Position numbers and translations under genes: made by a program. Below, piece after piece: positions 28,163 through 35,649 of a stretch of 35,649 nt of DNA (positions are counted from its first letter, which is position 1; the number at the start of each line of letters is the position of its first letter). The notes beneath the pieces were generated by a model. It was not told where the DNA came from. It did no database searches and saw only the letters and a program-made list of their open reading frames with translations. The DNA is from a virus. The stretch lies in IMG/VR virus record IMGVR_UViG_3300021517_000014, positions 1 through 35,649 of that record, one strand, 5' to 3'.

Positions 28163-29488
28163 TTAGATTATTTCTCTAAAGGTTATAGATCCTTCTACGC
28201 TAACATTTGTGCTGCCAGCAATCGGTCGAATACATAAAAATACCGTATCTGCTGTGCCATTAATTAAAGAACCCAATATTAAAGCATTGGTTATCGTTGT
28301 AATACTACTCGCTGCAGCGCCACTTGCCGGATTACCACTCTCTAAAAACCCTCCCCCTATAGCATACCCTCCAGTTACGGTGTTAGCTGTGGCACCAAAA
28401 GCATACTCAATAGCACTCGCGGAAAGTCCTGTCCAACTAAGTGACCCAGCAACCGTTGGATTAAACACTAACACATATTCACATTTACTTGACGCGCTTT
28501 GTATTTGTATTGCTTGATCAACTAGTTTTACTGTAATACCCAAATGGCCGCTTTTTAAACGCAAACCAATTACTGCGTATAAAGTGTCTTCTACTGATGC
28601 CACCATATGGGTGCCACCTGTCGAGACCCTCCTTACAACACCATTATCCTCATTCCCTCCCTCTGATATAGCACTACTACATATCAATTCCAGGACAGAA
28701 GCCGCTCCACTACCAGAATTACTTATTTCACCCCTAATAGGAAGGTTTGGCGTAGACATATATACTACATCTAACACGTTTGCGTGTAAAAAAGCGTGGA
28801 CATAATAAATAAGTCCCCCAATCACAAAACCAATCCTCACGCGCCCCACTCCCAACCACTCATAATCAATCACAAGAATTTGCGATTTAGTAATGTCTAA
28901 AGTGAATTGACTTACCCCGGATCCATTCATTTTGTCAATATTCCAGTTGCTCTGTGGGATTACCGTATCAACGGGAGACCCACTTGCGTTAGTTCTTCTT
29001 ACAACACGAATTTGCCCAGCGTTGTTTTCTAAAAAAATCCCATTAGACTCGTCAAACAAACCAACCCTTTTTATAATCCCAGTTCCCGCATTTCCCATAA
29101 CAAAAGTGGAAAATATTAATTGAGATTTACCAGGTTGATAATTAAAGCGTCTTTTAGTCTGTCTTACCCTTGTCCCAGCCGTAGTATTAGATACCCCAAG
29201 GGTTGTAGATGCCCTAACAGCTACAAATGACGTTGTTGTCCCACTCCCTGAGGTGTGCTGGTTATCAAAAAACAACGGGAAGTTTTCTGCGCTATCAGCT
29301 ATACTTGGATCATTGTATATTTGTTTAGAGTCGAAAATCGTAAACGGCGTTGAAACACGCAACCTACTAAAAGCATCTACTTCAGCTGAGTCACTAAAAA
29401 AAGTTGTAACCGGCAATGGATTAATATCCGAGGTTTCGGTCTCTGTTGAATTACTTCCGCCTGAATATTTTCTCCACTTGATTGCCAT
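28163..29488 (-). CDS. Conserved virion structural protein
   Basis: A 441-residue, beta-rich protein. The N-terminal phrase VDAFSRLRVSTPFTIFDSKQ (~37-56) is a hallmark of structural proteins found in many large and small phages, usually annotated as unknown. Beta-strand-rich segments follow (SQLIFSTFVMGNAGTGIIKR) and the C-terminus ends VSVEGSITFREII. It is encoded between a 513-residue ejection-like protein and the lysis genes. I infer a head-fibre, spike or baseplate role. Confidence 0.6.
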   Translation of the reverse strand: MAIKWRKYSGGSNSTETETSDINPLPVTTFFSDSAEVDAFSRLRVSTPFTIFDSKQIYNDPSIADSAENFPLFFDNQHTSGSGTTTSFVAVRASTTLGVSNTTAGTRVRQTKRRFNYQPGKSQLIFSTFVMGNAGTGIIKRVGLFDESNGIFLENNAGQIRVVRRTNASGSPVDTVIPQSNWNIDKMNGSGVSQFTLDITKSQILVIDYEWLGVGRVRIGFVIGGLIYYVHAFLHANVLDVVYMSTPNLPIRGEISNSGSGAASVLELICSSAISEGGNEDNGVVRRVSTGGTHMVASVEDTLYAVIGLRLKSGHLGITVKLVDQAIQIQSASSKCEYVLVFNPTVAGSLSWTGLSASAIEYAFGATANTVTGGYAIGGGFLESGNPASGAAASSITTITNALILGSLINGTADTVFLCIRPIAGSTNVSVEGSITFREII

Positions 29489-29539
29489 TCTATTTTGTGT
29501 TATACATTGTACATGGAAACATTTTTATTTGCTATCATC

Positions 29540-31081
29540 TTAGGGGTTCTCTTTGGCCTGTTTGCCAAGGATTAAGTTTCTCGCAGATTGTACTACTGGC
29601 ATAGCAAACGGCTGTGCTGTTTTTAGAGTTCGTGCAAGTCCAATACTACCAACTGGCGATTTAAGCCCACGTTTTATAGCAATGGCCGTTAAAGCGTTTT
29701 TAAGTGCGCTACCAAAATCTCCACGCCCTAGATCAGAGGATCCGGCAGCGCCGCCTAAAATTACATCAGACAAAAACCCACTATATGCTTTGGGCGTGTG
29801 TGTCATGCGTTTTGCTGCTTTCTTTAACACGCTATAATCTCCTTTTGCTTTTTTAAAAGTCTTAAGAGCATCTTGTGAAGCGCTACCGACGATTGATTCT
29901 GCCTCGTTTTTCAATCCACTGCGGATAGACTTTCTATAGATGTTTTCTAGCTTCTCTGTTGCACTGTTCGCAAACAACTTTGACCCGAAACTTTCTTTAA
30001 ACTTTTCTAGTTCCGCTAAACTATATCCACGGTTTGCCGCTTCTTTGTAAAACCCCTTAATTTGATCCAGCTTCTTCATAGCACCTGGCACTTGATCCAA
30101 AGATATACCAGCTTCTTTAATTGCCGCTTGAGACGTTGCAGATTTATAAGCGTCATCCAAAATTTGATTTACACGGGCCCCTGAGGTAGTTGTTGGTAGG
30201 CCGCTTTTTGATACTTGCTCAATTACTCCTGTTTTTGTCCTATAAGCGTCTTGTGCCATGTCGGCGATCTTTGCCCCCAGCGTCGGTCTATTACTAGTCA
30301 TTGGTAGATTTTCAACATTCTCATATAATAAATTGCCTAACTTTGAAATTTCAGCCTGCGATGCTTGTTTGTTTGTAAATTGAGGTATTTGTCTAAGTCC
30401 ACGTTTAGATAAACCCTGTAATAATTTACCAGCGCCAAATAGAGTGGTGTCAATAGCCAAACCTGTTGCAGCTTCTTCTGGAGTCATTGCTCTACCTTCG
30501 TTCGCTGTTACCCCTCCTTGAGTTGCCCCCAAGGAGGATCCTATTAATTTAGTTGCTGGTTCTATATATTGCCCTACTTTGGGAATAAACTTGGCATACC
30601 TTGAAGCTAAATTACCAACTACTTGCCCTGCCTTTGCACCAGCTTGTCCACCAGCAAGCGATAAACCAATGTTACCAGCTAACCATCCAGTTCCTTCGCC
30701 AAGTTTAGCCGTCATGCTATCTTTAGTAATCCCTCCACCTTCTCTAGTTACCATCTCTATATTTTCACCCGCTTTATCAGTAATAGATTTAACTCCTTCA
30801 CCAAGCATTTTAACTGGCGAAACATAACCAGTTTTTTGCCCTGTTAAAGCCTCGTAACCAGCAGTTCCTAGTTTAATCGGGTCAGTGTATTGCAGTGTGT
30901 CCCCAGCAAACTTGGCGGTGTTTCCGACTACATCCCCCACCCCCTTCATCATATAATTTGTGAATCCAGCAACCTCTGAAAAACCAGGATAATAGTTTGA
31001 TTTCTGTGCAGGTTTTGGAGCAATACCAGCAAAGTTGTATTGATTTGATTGATTCTGTATTCCGCTAAAATCGTATGCCAT
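29540..31081 (-). CDS. Probable internal virion / DNA ejection protein
   Basis: A 513-residue protein with a glycine/alanine-rich central region (GTGWLAGNIGLSLAGGQAGA then KAGQVVGNLASRY, ~130-165) that could insert into membranes, and helical segments on both sides. Proteins of this size and composition next to a large CHAP protein form the ejection apparatus of podoviruses (compare P22 gp7/gp16/gp20 and T7 gp14-16). It overlaps the 1068-residue gene by one base (TAATG). The specific role is inferred. Confidence 0.55.
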   Translation of the reverse strand: MAYDFSGIQNQSNQYNFAGIAPKPAQKSNYYPGFSEVAGFTNYMMKGVGDVVGNTAKFAGDTLQYTDPIKLGTAGYEALTGQKTGYVSPVKMLGEGVKSITDKAGENIEMVTREGGGITKDSMTAKLGEGTGWLAGNIGLSLAGGQAGAKAGQVVGNLASRYAKFIPKVGQYIEPATKLIGSSLGATQGGVTANEGRAMTPEEAATGLAIDTTLFGAGKLLQGLSKRGLRQIPQFTNKQASQAEISKLGNLLYENVENLPMTSNRPTLGAKIADMAQDAYRTKTGVIEQVSKSGLPTTTSGARVNQILDDAYKSATSQAAIKEAGISLDQVPGAMKKLDQIKGFYKEAANRGYSLAELEKFKESFGSKLFANSATEKLENIYRKSIRSGLKNEAESIVGSASQDALKTFKKAKGDYSVLKKAAKRMTHTPKAYSGFLSDVILGGAAGSSDLGRGDFGSALKNALTAIAIKRGLKSPVGSIGLARTLKTAQPFAMPVVQSARNLILGKQAKENP

Positions 31082-34000
31082 TAAAAGTTTGGGTTATTTT
31101 TTAGAAATAATGCCACAGAGGCGGGGCTTGCATCCATTCCGTTTTCTAAAAGTATTTGGGCTGCCTGTTGGTCCCTTCCTGTAGATTGTGGAGCCCGTGC
31201 GCTTTGCTGAGAAAACTGTGGTAAAGATCTAATACCGGCTACATCATAACCAGAAGCTCCATAAAAGTCTAAAGCGTTTTGTTTGGCCTTTTGAAGTAAC
31301 TCTTTAAGTTGACCGATCTTATAATTTGCGACATCTCTAGTATCTGTAATGCTTGGTAACAATTGGTCAACCCTCTTTAAATCTGAGTCGGTAAGAGCAC
31401 CAACTTCTTGCAAGATCGTACGAGCAGCAGGACCTGTTAATGAAGTTTTTAGTGCATCAAACTGCCTAGCTTCTGTGTCAAACGGATTCCAACCACGGGC
31501 AAATTCCTGAGGCCCCACGTTTTGAATGTTTTTATAAAAGTCATCTAGTGTACCCAAAGACTGCTCAATGCCAGCAAACTTCTGAAGGTTTTGTACCGCA
31601 GTGTCGGTTAATTGCTTGCCACCAGCACCTGTTTTTTTGGCAGACTGTTTTGCAAAAGTTAAATCAGATAAATATTCGTTAAACGCCTGAGGGTTGTTTT
31701 GTCTAAGATAAGACAATTCGTCTTTACCGAGTTCATAATTACCACTTCTTACTGCCGCCCTAGTAGCGTCAATAGGTCTTCCTGTTTCGTCAACAGTTCC
31801 AGCCTCAAACTCAGCATCCATTGCTTGGTTTGGTATGTAATCAGATGCCGCAAGTTTTTGTCTAGCCATTTCAGCGTCTAAGGCTTTTGGTATAACTCCC
31901 AATAATTTACCAATCGCTGTAGAGCCAAGTACGTCAGCCCCAGCTTTTACCAACGGGTCTTTTTTAACAACGTCTTTAGTTAAACTTTGTATGTCTTTTG
32001 CAACTTGGTAGTTTTTGTTTGGCTGCGTGTCAATTACTCCTAAAATCATAGGGTTGTTCGGATCTACAACACGAGAGTTAGAGAACTGAAGAGGACCAGT
32101 TCGATTGTACTCGGTTAACACATATTTCCCATCTGGCGTGATCTCGTTAATAACCGCAACATGCCCCCATTTTGCCGACTCGTTTGTAATAACAGAGTTA
32201 CCCACCTTCGCTTGACCATTTCCACCAAAGAACGCTTTTCCTTGGTTTACATAATTAGCTAAAGTTTTCTTTTTGTCGTTTATATTCATTCCATAAACCA
32301 TACGTTCGTTGCTGCCAGGTTTATTAACCATACCTCCAGCTTCATATGCACACTGCCCTCCAAGTCCAGTAGGACCGGCCGCTTTTTTAGAGCCAGGCAC
32401 AGCTGCATTTTTAAGTTGTGGCGACACTTGTGCTCCAGAGTTTAAAATTAAACCCGCTCCGTTGTTTACAATCCCGGTGGCGTCGTTGGCATAAGAGCCA
32501 TACCCAAGGTTCGCATATTTTTGAGCTGATAACTGGTCTTTGAAGTTTTCTTTCGCAAGCTCGTTGTTAAATTGAATACCCATTTTTTGCAAGTCTTGCT
32601 TAAACCCACGGTCAGCCATAAACATGGAAAAATCCTGGTTTGCTTGTATTTTTGCCAAGTCAAACTCTTGATCTTGGATGTATTTCATTTGTTCCCAGTC
32701 TCTGTCCAGTTCTTGTTGCGTTTTACCAAGTTTCGCCAACACAGAAGCGGGCACGCCTACATTATGCGCTAACGTTTGCATGTCTTCTGGAGACATACTA
32801 CTAAGATACTGAGAGCCAAACTCTCCAAGCATAAATTCAAGGTTGTCTTTAGCCGCGGCTCTAATTTCTTTCTGCTCTGCCGCCGCTAACCTTTGTTGCT
32901 CAATTCTTTCTGCTTTTAGCTTCTCAGCAGTCTTAATCATGTTCTCTGGACTAGACGGATTCTGTTTAAATAAATCCATCATCAACTCCCCCTGAGCTGC
33001 TATTTTCTTTAACTCCAGCTCGTCTCTTGCATCTCCAAATTTATCTACTTTTGATTGTAAGTCAGAAATCCTATTGTTGAACTTCTCAAGAGCTGATGCT
33101 TTAAACTGATTGATCGCCGCAGACGACTGTCTTTCAATGTCTGCTATTTGAGCTTGGGTGTCCGCAGAAATACTTTGACCAGCATCTACCGCTACACTTG
33201 AACGTCCAAACCCTTGGAACGCCATTGACCGGTTGAGTTGTTCCTGTCGTTGTGCGCTTGCCTTTTGCACCGCCTGTACGGCCTGTGCTTTTGCCGCCTC
33301 TTGGGCCGCTAAAAAATCAGCCTCTTCTTTAGCTTTTTGAGCTTCAAGTTGTGCTTTTTCTGCGTCAAGAGCCGCTTGCGCTTCGTTTTGGCGTGTAGCA
33401 AACATTTGGTCTTGCGCTCCAAATAAATTTTGTAAATTACCAGCCTGCATCTGCGCTTGTTGCTGAAACGCCATCTGCCTCATCTGAGCTTGCTGTTCGG
33501 GCGTAGCATTAAGGTAGTCCTCTTCCGTAAACATTTGACCTTCTGGCTGTAGATTAAACATACTACCTTGTGTTGTCGCTGGAGCACCCAACATACCACC
33601 ACCGGCCATTGCAGAAGGTTTATTATAAGCCGCCTCAGCCGCCCCTCTACTTAAAACTGGAGTGTATGGGGTTGGAGCGGTAGACACTGGAGTTCTTGCC
33701 CCTGTAGCACCAACTGGCACCATCGGATTAGTTGGGGTGGGAGCGCTAGAGGCTAAAGTCTCAGAACGTTTTGCTACTAAAGCTGCGCTTGGTGTTGCCG
33801 TGGTGTTAGCCGCAGCGTTCGCGGCAATTTGTGCGGTGTAACCGGGGGTGTTAGTAGTTAACTGTGAACGCAACCCCTGCAAAGCAGTGTTACGCGCTTC
33901 TTGAGACACACCTGGTGTTTCCATAGTCGCCGCCATGTTCCGTTTAATTACAGCGTTAGCTTGGTTAGCATCAAGAATTTTTTTATACTCCGCATCAGTT

Positions 34001-34287
34001 ACCCCGATGTTTTTTTGTGTGTAAATAGGCCCTTGTTGTCCAAGTTCCTGTAAAGTTTTACCCGTGTTTGTTTCTATAGATTTTGCTAAACCTTGGTCGA
34101 AGGTTCGAAGAAGCGACTTGCCGTCGGCAGCATACCTATAACCAGTTGGCGCTTGTTTAACATAATCTTGCGTACCAGCGTTTTTTTGTATATTCCCCGC
34201 TGCATCATAACTGTATCGAAGTTGTGTGTTCTTCGCTTGGTCTTGCACTAAATTATTAGGAGTCGGTTGGGGCTTAACTATTGCCAT
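31081..34287 (-). CDS. Large internal virion protein with a CHAP peptidoglycan hydrolase domain
   Basis: A 1068-residue protein. The N-terminal part is Ala/Gln/Thr-rich with disordered linkers. Residues ~260-460 form a long coiled coil (AALDAEKAQLEAQKAKEEAD). A CHAP-type domain lies at about 640-760: catalytic Cys in GGQCAYEAGGMV (~644), His in KWGHVAVINEI (~708), and the polar residue in YVLTEYNRTG. The C-terminal ~300 residues are helical. It resembles ejection proteins that open the cell wall during DNA entry. It is the largest gene of the window, in the ejection module with the 513-residue protein. Confidence 0.7.
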   Translation of the reverse strand: MAIVKPQPTPNNLVQDQAKNTQLRYSYDAAGNIQKNAGTQDYVKQAPTGYRYAADGKSLLRTFDQGLAKSIETNTGKTLQELGQQGPIYTQKNIGVTDAEYKKILDANQANAVIKRNMAATMETPGVSQEARNTALQGLRSQLTTNTPGYTAQIAANAAANTTATPSAALVAKRSETLASSAPTPTNPMVPVGATGARTPVSTAPTPYTPVLSRGAAEAAYNKPSAMAGGGMLGAPATTQGSMFNLQPEGQMFTEEDYLNATPEQQAQMRQMAFQQQAQMQAGNLQNLFGAQDQMFATRQNEAQAALDAEKAQLEAQKAKEEADFLAAQEAAKAQAVQAVQKASAQRQEQLNRSMAFQGFGRSSVAVDAGQSISADTQAQIADIERQSSAAINQFKASALEKFNNRISDLQSKVDKFGDARDELELKKIAAQGELMMDLFKQNPSSPENMIKTAEKLKAERIEQQRLAAAEQKEIRAAAKDNLEFMLGEFGSQYLSSMSPEDMQTLAHNVGVPASVLAKLGKTQQELDRDWEQMKYIQDQEFDLAKIQANQDFSMFMADRGFKQDLQKMGIQFNNELAKENFKDQLSAQKYANLGYGSYANDATGIVNNGAGLILNSGAQVSPQLKNAAVPGSKKAAGPTGLGGQCAYEAGGMVNKPGSNERMVYGMNINDKKKTLANYVNQGKAFFGGNGQAKVGNSVITNESAKWGHVAVINEITPDGKYVLTEYNRTGPLQFSNSRVVDPNNPMILGVIDTQPNKNYQVAKDIQSLTKDVVKKDPLVKAGADVLGSTAIGKLLGVIPKALDAEMARQKLAASDYIPNQAMDAEFEAGTVDETGRPIDATRAAVRSGNYELGKDELSYLRQNNPQAFNEYLSDLTFAKQSAKKTGAGGKQLTDTAVQNLQKFAGIEQSLGTLDDFYKNIQNVGPQEFARGWNPFDTEARQFDALKTSLTGPAARTILQEVGALTDSDLKRVDQLLPSITDTRDVANYKIGQLKELLQKAKQNALDFYGASGYDVAGIRSLPQFSQQSARAPQSTGRDQQAAQILLENGMDASPASVALFLKNNPNF

Positions 34288-34289
34288 GT

Positions 34290-34793
34290 TTAAATTCGTG
34301 ACGATGATAATTTTTTGCCCCGTTCGCTGCTTATTATAGCAGTTATTGGGCGTGATAGTCTATCTGATTTTATAGATTTTGAGCGGATGTTCGGAACTGT
34401 TTTAGTCTCTCTAAGGTTGAAACTTTTCTTTGCGGGTCGGATTCGGTTAGTTGTGATGTTATACTTACGTCGGTTTTCTAATTTACTTGATGCGGACAAA
34501 AGCTCAGAACCAAGTTTGGACGTTCGTTTTGTGGTTTCGTTTTTAAGTTTATTCAGTTGTTGGTTGGCAGCACCAAGCGCCTTGCCTACGTCGGCTCCTT
34601 CTCGAGCCATTGCTTCTAACATAATAATGTTTGCAAGTGCTGCGTTCATTTTTTGCAACTCTGCAGCCACAGCGCCCTCGGCTTTAACGTTATCCGTCGA
34701 CCTCCCAAAACCTATAAAAGCATATTTAGACTTTGAAGCCTGGAGCTCCTTTTCGGATAGATCGGCTAGTTGTTTGTATCGTGGGTCGTCCAT
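34290..34793 (-). CDS. Helical protein with basic C-terminus, probable virion component
   Basis: A 167-residue protein. The motif GFGRSTDN near residue 28 resembles FQGFGRSSVAV in the 1068-residue protein; in both it precedes an Ala-rich helix. The C-terminal half is strongly basic and polar (RKYNITTNRIRPAKKSFNLR). It is encoded 2 nt upstream of the CHAP protein. I infer an internal virion protein or scaffold for the ejection proteins. Confidence 0.5.
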   Translation of the reverse strand: MDDPRYKQLADLSEKELQASKSKYAFIGFGRSTDNVKAEGAVAAELQKMNAALANIIMLEAMAREGADVGKALGAANQQLNKLKNETTKRTSKLGSELLSASSKLENRRKYNITTNRIRPAKKSFNLRETKTVPNIRSKSIKSDRLSRPITAIISSERGKKLSSSRI

Positions 34794-34973
34794 TTATTCT
34801 AATGGTGATTGGTCAATAATTAGTTGCGGAACACCCTCGTTAAGTTCAATCGAACATTTATTAAGAGCATGCAGATCTTCTTCGGTTATGACATAAGGGA
34901 AAGACATAGAGTCCTCCCCCTCACTCATACCCATTATTTGTAAAGTGTCCGGGTTGTAAAATATTTTTCTCAT
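34794..34973 (-). CDS. Small protein of unknown function
   Basis: A 59-residue protein from ATG 34971-34973. An upstream ATG at 35000 gives 68 residues, but the former is preceded by ATCTAACAAAC, the start motif. It begins MRKIFYNPDTLQIMGMSEGE and contains YVITEEDLHALNKCSIELNE. The family is not recognised. It abuts the 167-residue gene (stop 34794, next start 34793). Probably a tail chaperone or regulator, by position. Confidence 0.5.
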   Translation of the reverse strand: MRKIFYNPDTLQIMGMSEGEDSMSFPYVITEEDLHALNKCSIELNEGVPQLIIDQSPLE

Positions 34974-34978
34974 GTTTG

Positions 34979-35649
34979 TTAGATTAAAAATTGCTGACAA
35001 ATAGCCCTTCCGCTTGCTCCCGCGGTCCCAGCCACGCCAGCCGCTCCTCCAGCCCCACCGGTTCCTGCAGCGCCAGCCGACCCTCCGGCCCCGCCGGTGG
35101 TGTTGATAGTTGGGGCAGTTACCGTGCCAAGGGCTAAAACAATAACGTCAGAGCCAGGCGAGCCATTACCTCCGTTACCACCAGTTCCGTTTGTAGCGCT
35201 CACCGCATTCCCACCCGCACCGCCATTACCGCCGGCGCCACCTTGGGCGTTTATCGTTCCGGTAAAGGTAACGTTACCAGCTACCAACGCAAGAAAACCA
35301 GCACAACCCGACTTGGCGTTTCCTCCGTTGCCGCCATTGCCCGCAACCAAAGTCCCGGTCACGGGCGTTCCGCTTTGTTGCACCCTCCCTCCAGCGCCAC
35401 CGTTACCACCCGTTCTCCCGTCACCTCCGTTACCACCAACACCTCCGTACGTTGTACAACCGGTGTATCCGCTACTAGATTGCGTGTCGACATCACCACC
35501 CCTTCCCCCAACACCGCCCGCTCCATGTGAAGAGTTCCCCCCGTTGCCACCGTCTGGTTTGTTACTTAACAAGAAGAACTGATGATTGCTAGAGCCCCAC
35601 GTTAATATGTTGTAGTCACCACCCCTTCCGCCAGCGCCACCGCCCGCAT
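34979..35649 (-). CDS. Glycine-rich tail fibre-like protein, C-terminal part (enters from the right edge)
   Basis: Open from the window edge to the stop at 34979-34981, 222 residues without a needed start. About a third is glycine in GGNGG/GGAGG runs, broken by hydrophobic strands such as LVAGNVTFTGTINAQGG and VIVLALGTVTAPTINTTGG. It ends GRAICQQFLI. The first residues, AGGGAGGRGGDYNILTWGSS, match the style of the fibre that leaves at position 1. Joining the two ends directly would shift the frame by one base, so some bases are missing or extra at the junction if the molecule is circular. This is probably the distal part of that fibre. Confidence 0.7.
   Translation of the reverse strand, partial: AGGGAGGRGGDYNILTWGSSNHQFFLLSNKPDGGNGGNSSHGAGGVGGRGGDVDTQSSSGYTGCTTYGGVGGNGGDGRTGGNGGAGGRVQQSGTPVTGTLVAGNGGNGGNAKSGCAGFLALVAGNVTFTGTINAQGGAGGNGGAGGNAVSATNGTGGNGGNGSPGSDVIVLALGTVTAPTINTTGGAGGSAGAAGTGGAGGAAGVAGTAGASGRAICQQFLI

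Noticed and set aside
35097-35582. Proline-rich plus-strand frame near the right end
   Set aside because: Same mirror effect over the glycine-rich C-terminal part.
1-35649. Lysogeny module with integrase and attachment site
   Set aside because: No tyrosine or serine recombinase motifs, and no attachment-site-like repeat. The ORF6C-like regulator alone does not prove a temperate lifestyle.

Overview
This window looks like most or all of the genome of a small short-tailed (podovirus-like) double-stranded DNA phage. Nearly every gene lies on the minus strand, so the map reads from high to low coordinates. The two ends of the window fall inside the same kind of glycine-rich, same-strand reading frame: a tail-fibre-like gene runs off position 1, and a glycine-rich C-terminal piece enters at position 35649. 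The simplest reading is a circular or circularly permuted genome of about 36 kb opened, or left unclosed, within one low-complexity fibre gene. No integrase, DNA polymerase, RNA polymerase or ribosomal RNA is recognisable. The host cannot be named. Several promoters match the sigma-70 consensus (TTGACA/TATAAT type with 15-18 nt spacing), while Shine-Dalgarno sequences are almost absent. Instead, a TAAC/TTAACC element followed by an A-rich stretch precedes most start codons.

Layout in transcription order (minus strand). (a) 35649-27039: fibre C-terminus, two small proteins, a 1068-aa virion protein with a CHAP peptidase domain, a 513-aa probable ejection protein, a 441-aa structural protein, and a C39-like cysteine peptidase. 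(b) 27034-25446: a two-helix membrane protein (holin candidate), three small acidic proteins, a DnaQ-like exonuclease and a small basic protein. (c) 25445-24238: a regulatory region with promoters in both directions, one plus-strand gene (25104-25280), a predicted plus-strand small RNA with its own terminator, and an HNH endonuclease gene flanked on both sides by hairpin-dense non-coding DNA. (d) 24237-17969: the early operon, with an ERF annealing protein, small unknown proteins, a zinc-finger protein, a ribbon-helix-helix candidate, a lysozyme-like gene containing an overprinted membrane-protein ORF, a Dam-type adenine methyltransferase, and a Dcm-type cytosine methyltransferase with an out-of-frame HNH endonuclease gene inside it. 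It ends at a hairpin at 17960-17983. (e) 17900-16383: an ORF6C-like regulator under a promoter with two dyads, a NinG-like protein, a zinc-ribbon protein and a tRNA-Gly(UCC)-like gene. (f) 16364-1: the packaging and virion module, with small and large terminase, GroES, a zinc protein, portal, scaffold, capsid, receptor-binding LamG proteins, a glycosyltransferase, adaptor, stabilisation protein and the glycine-rich fibre.

The most unusual points are: the nested HNH gene in dcm, bounded by 12-bp imperfect direct repeats 624 bp apart so that the dcm frame stays open; a 674-bp tandem duplication covering the portal promoter and 5' end, identical by eye; the consistent non-Shine-Dalgarno start motif; the hairpin-rich DNA around the second HNH gene together with a terminator-ended small RNA; the overprinted membrane ORF in the lysozyme-like gene; and a tRNA-Gly in a phage with a very glycine-rich fibre. 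All functional calls were made by reading the sequence; no database search was run.
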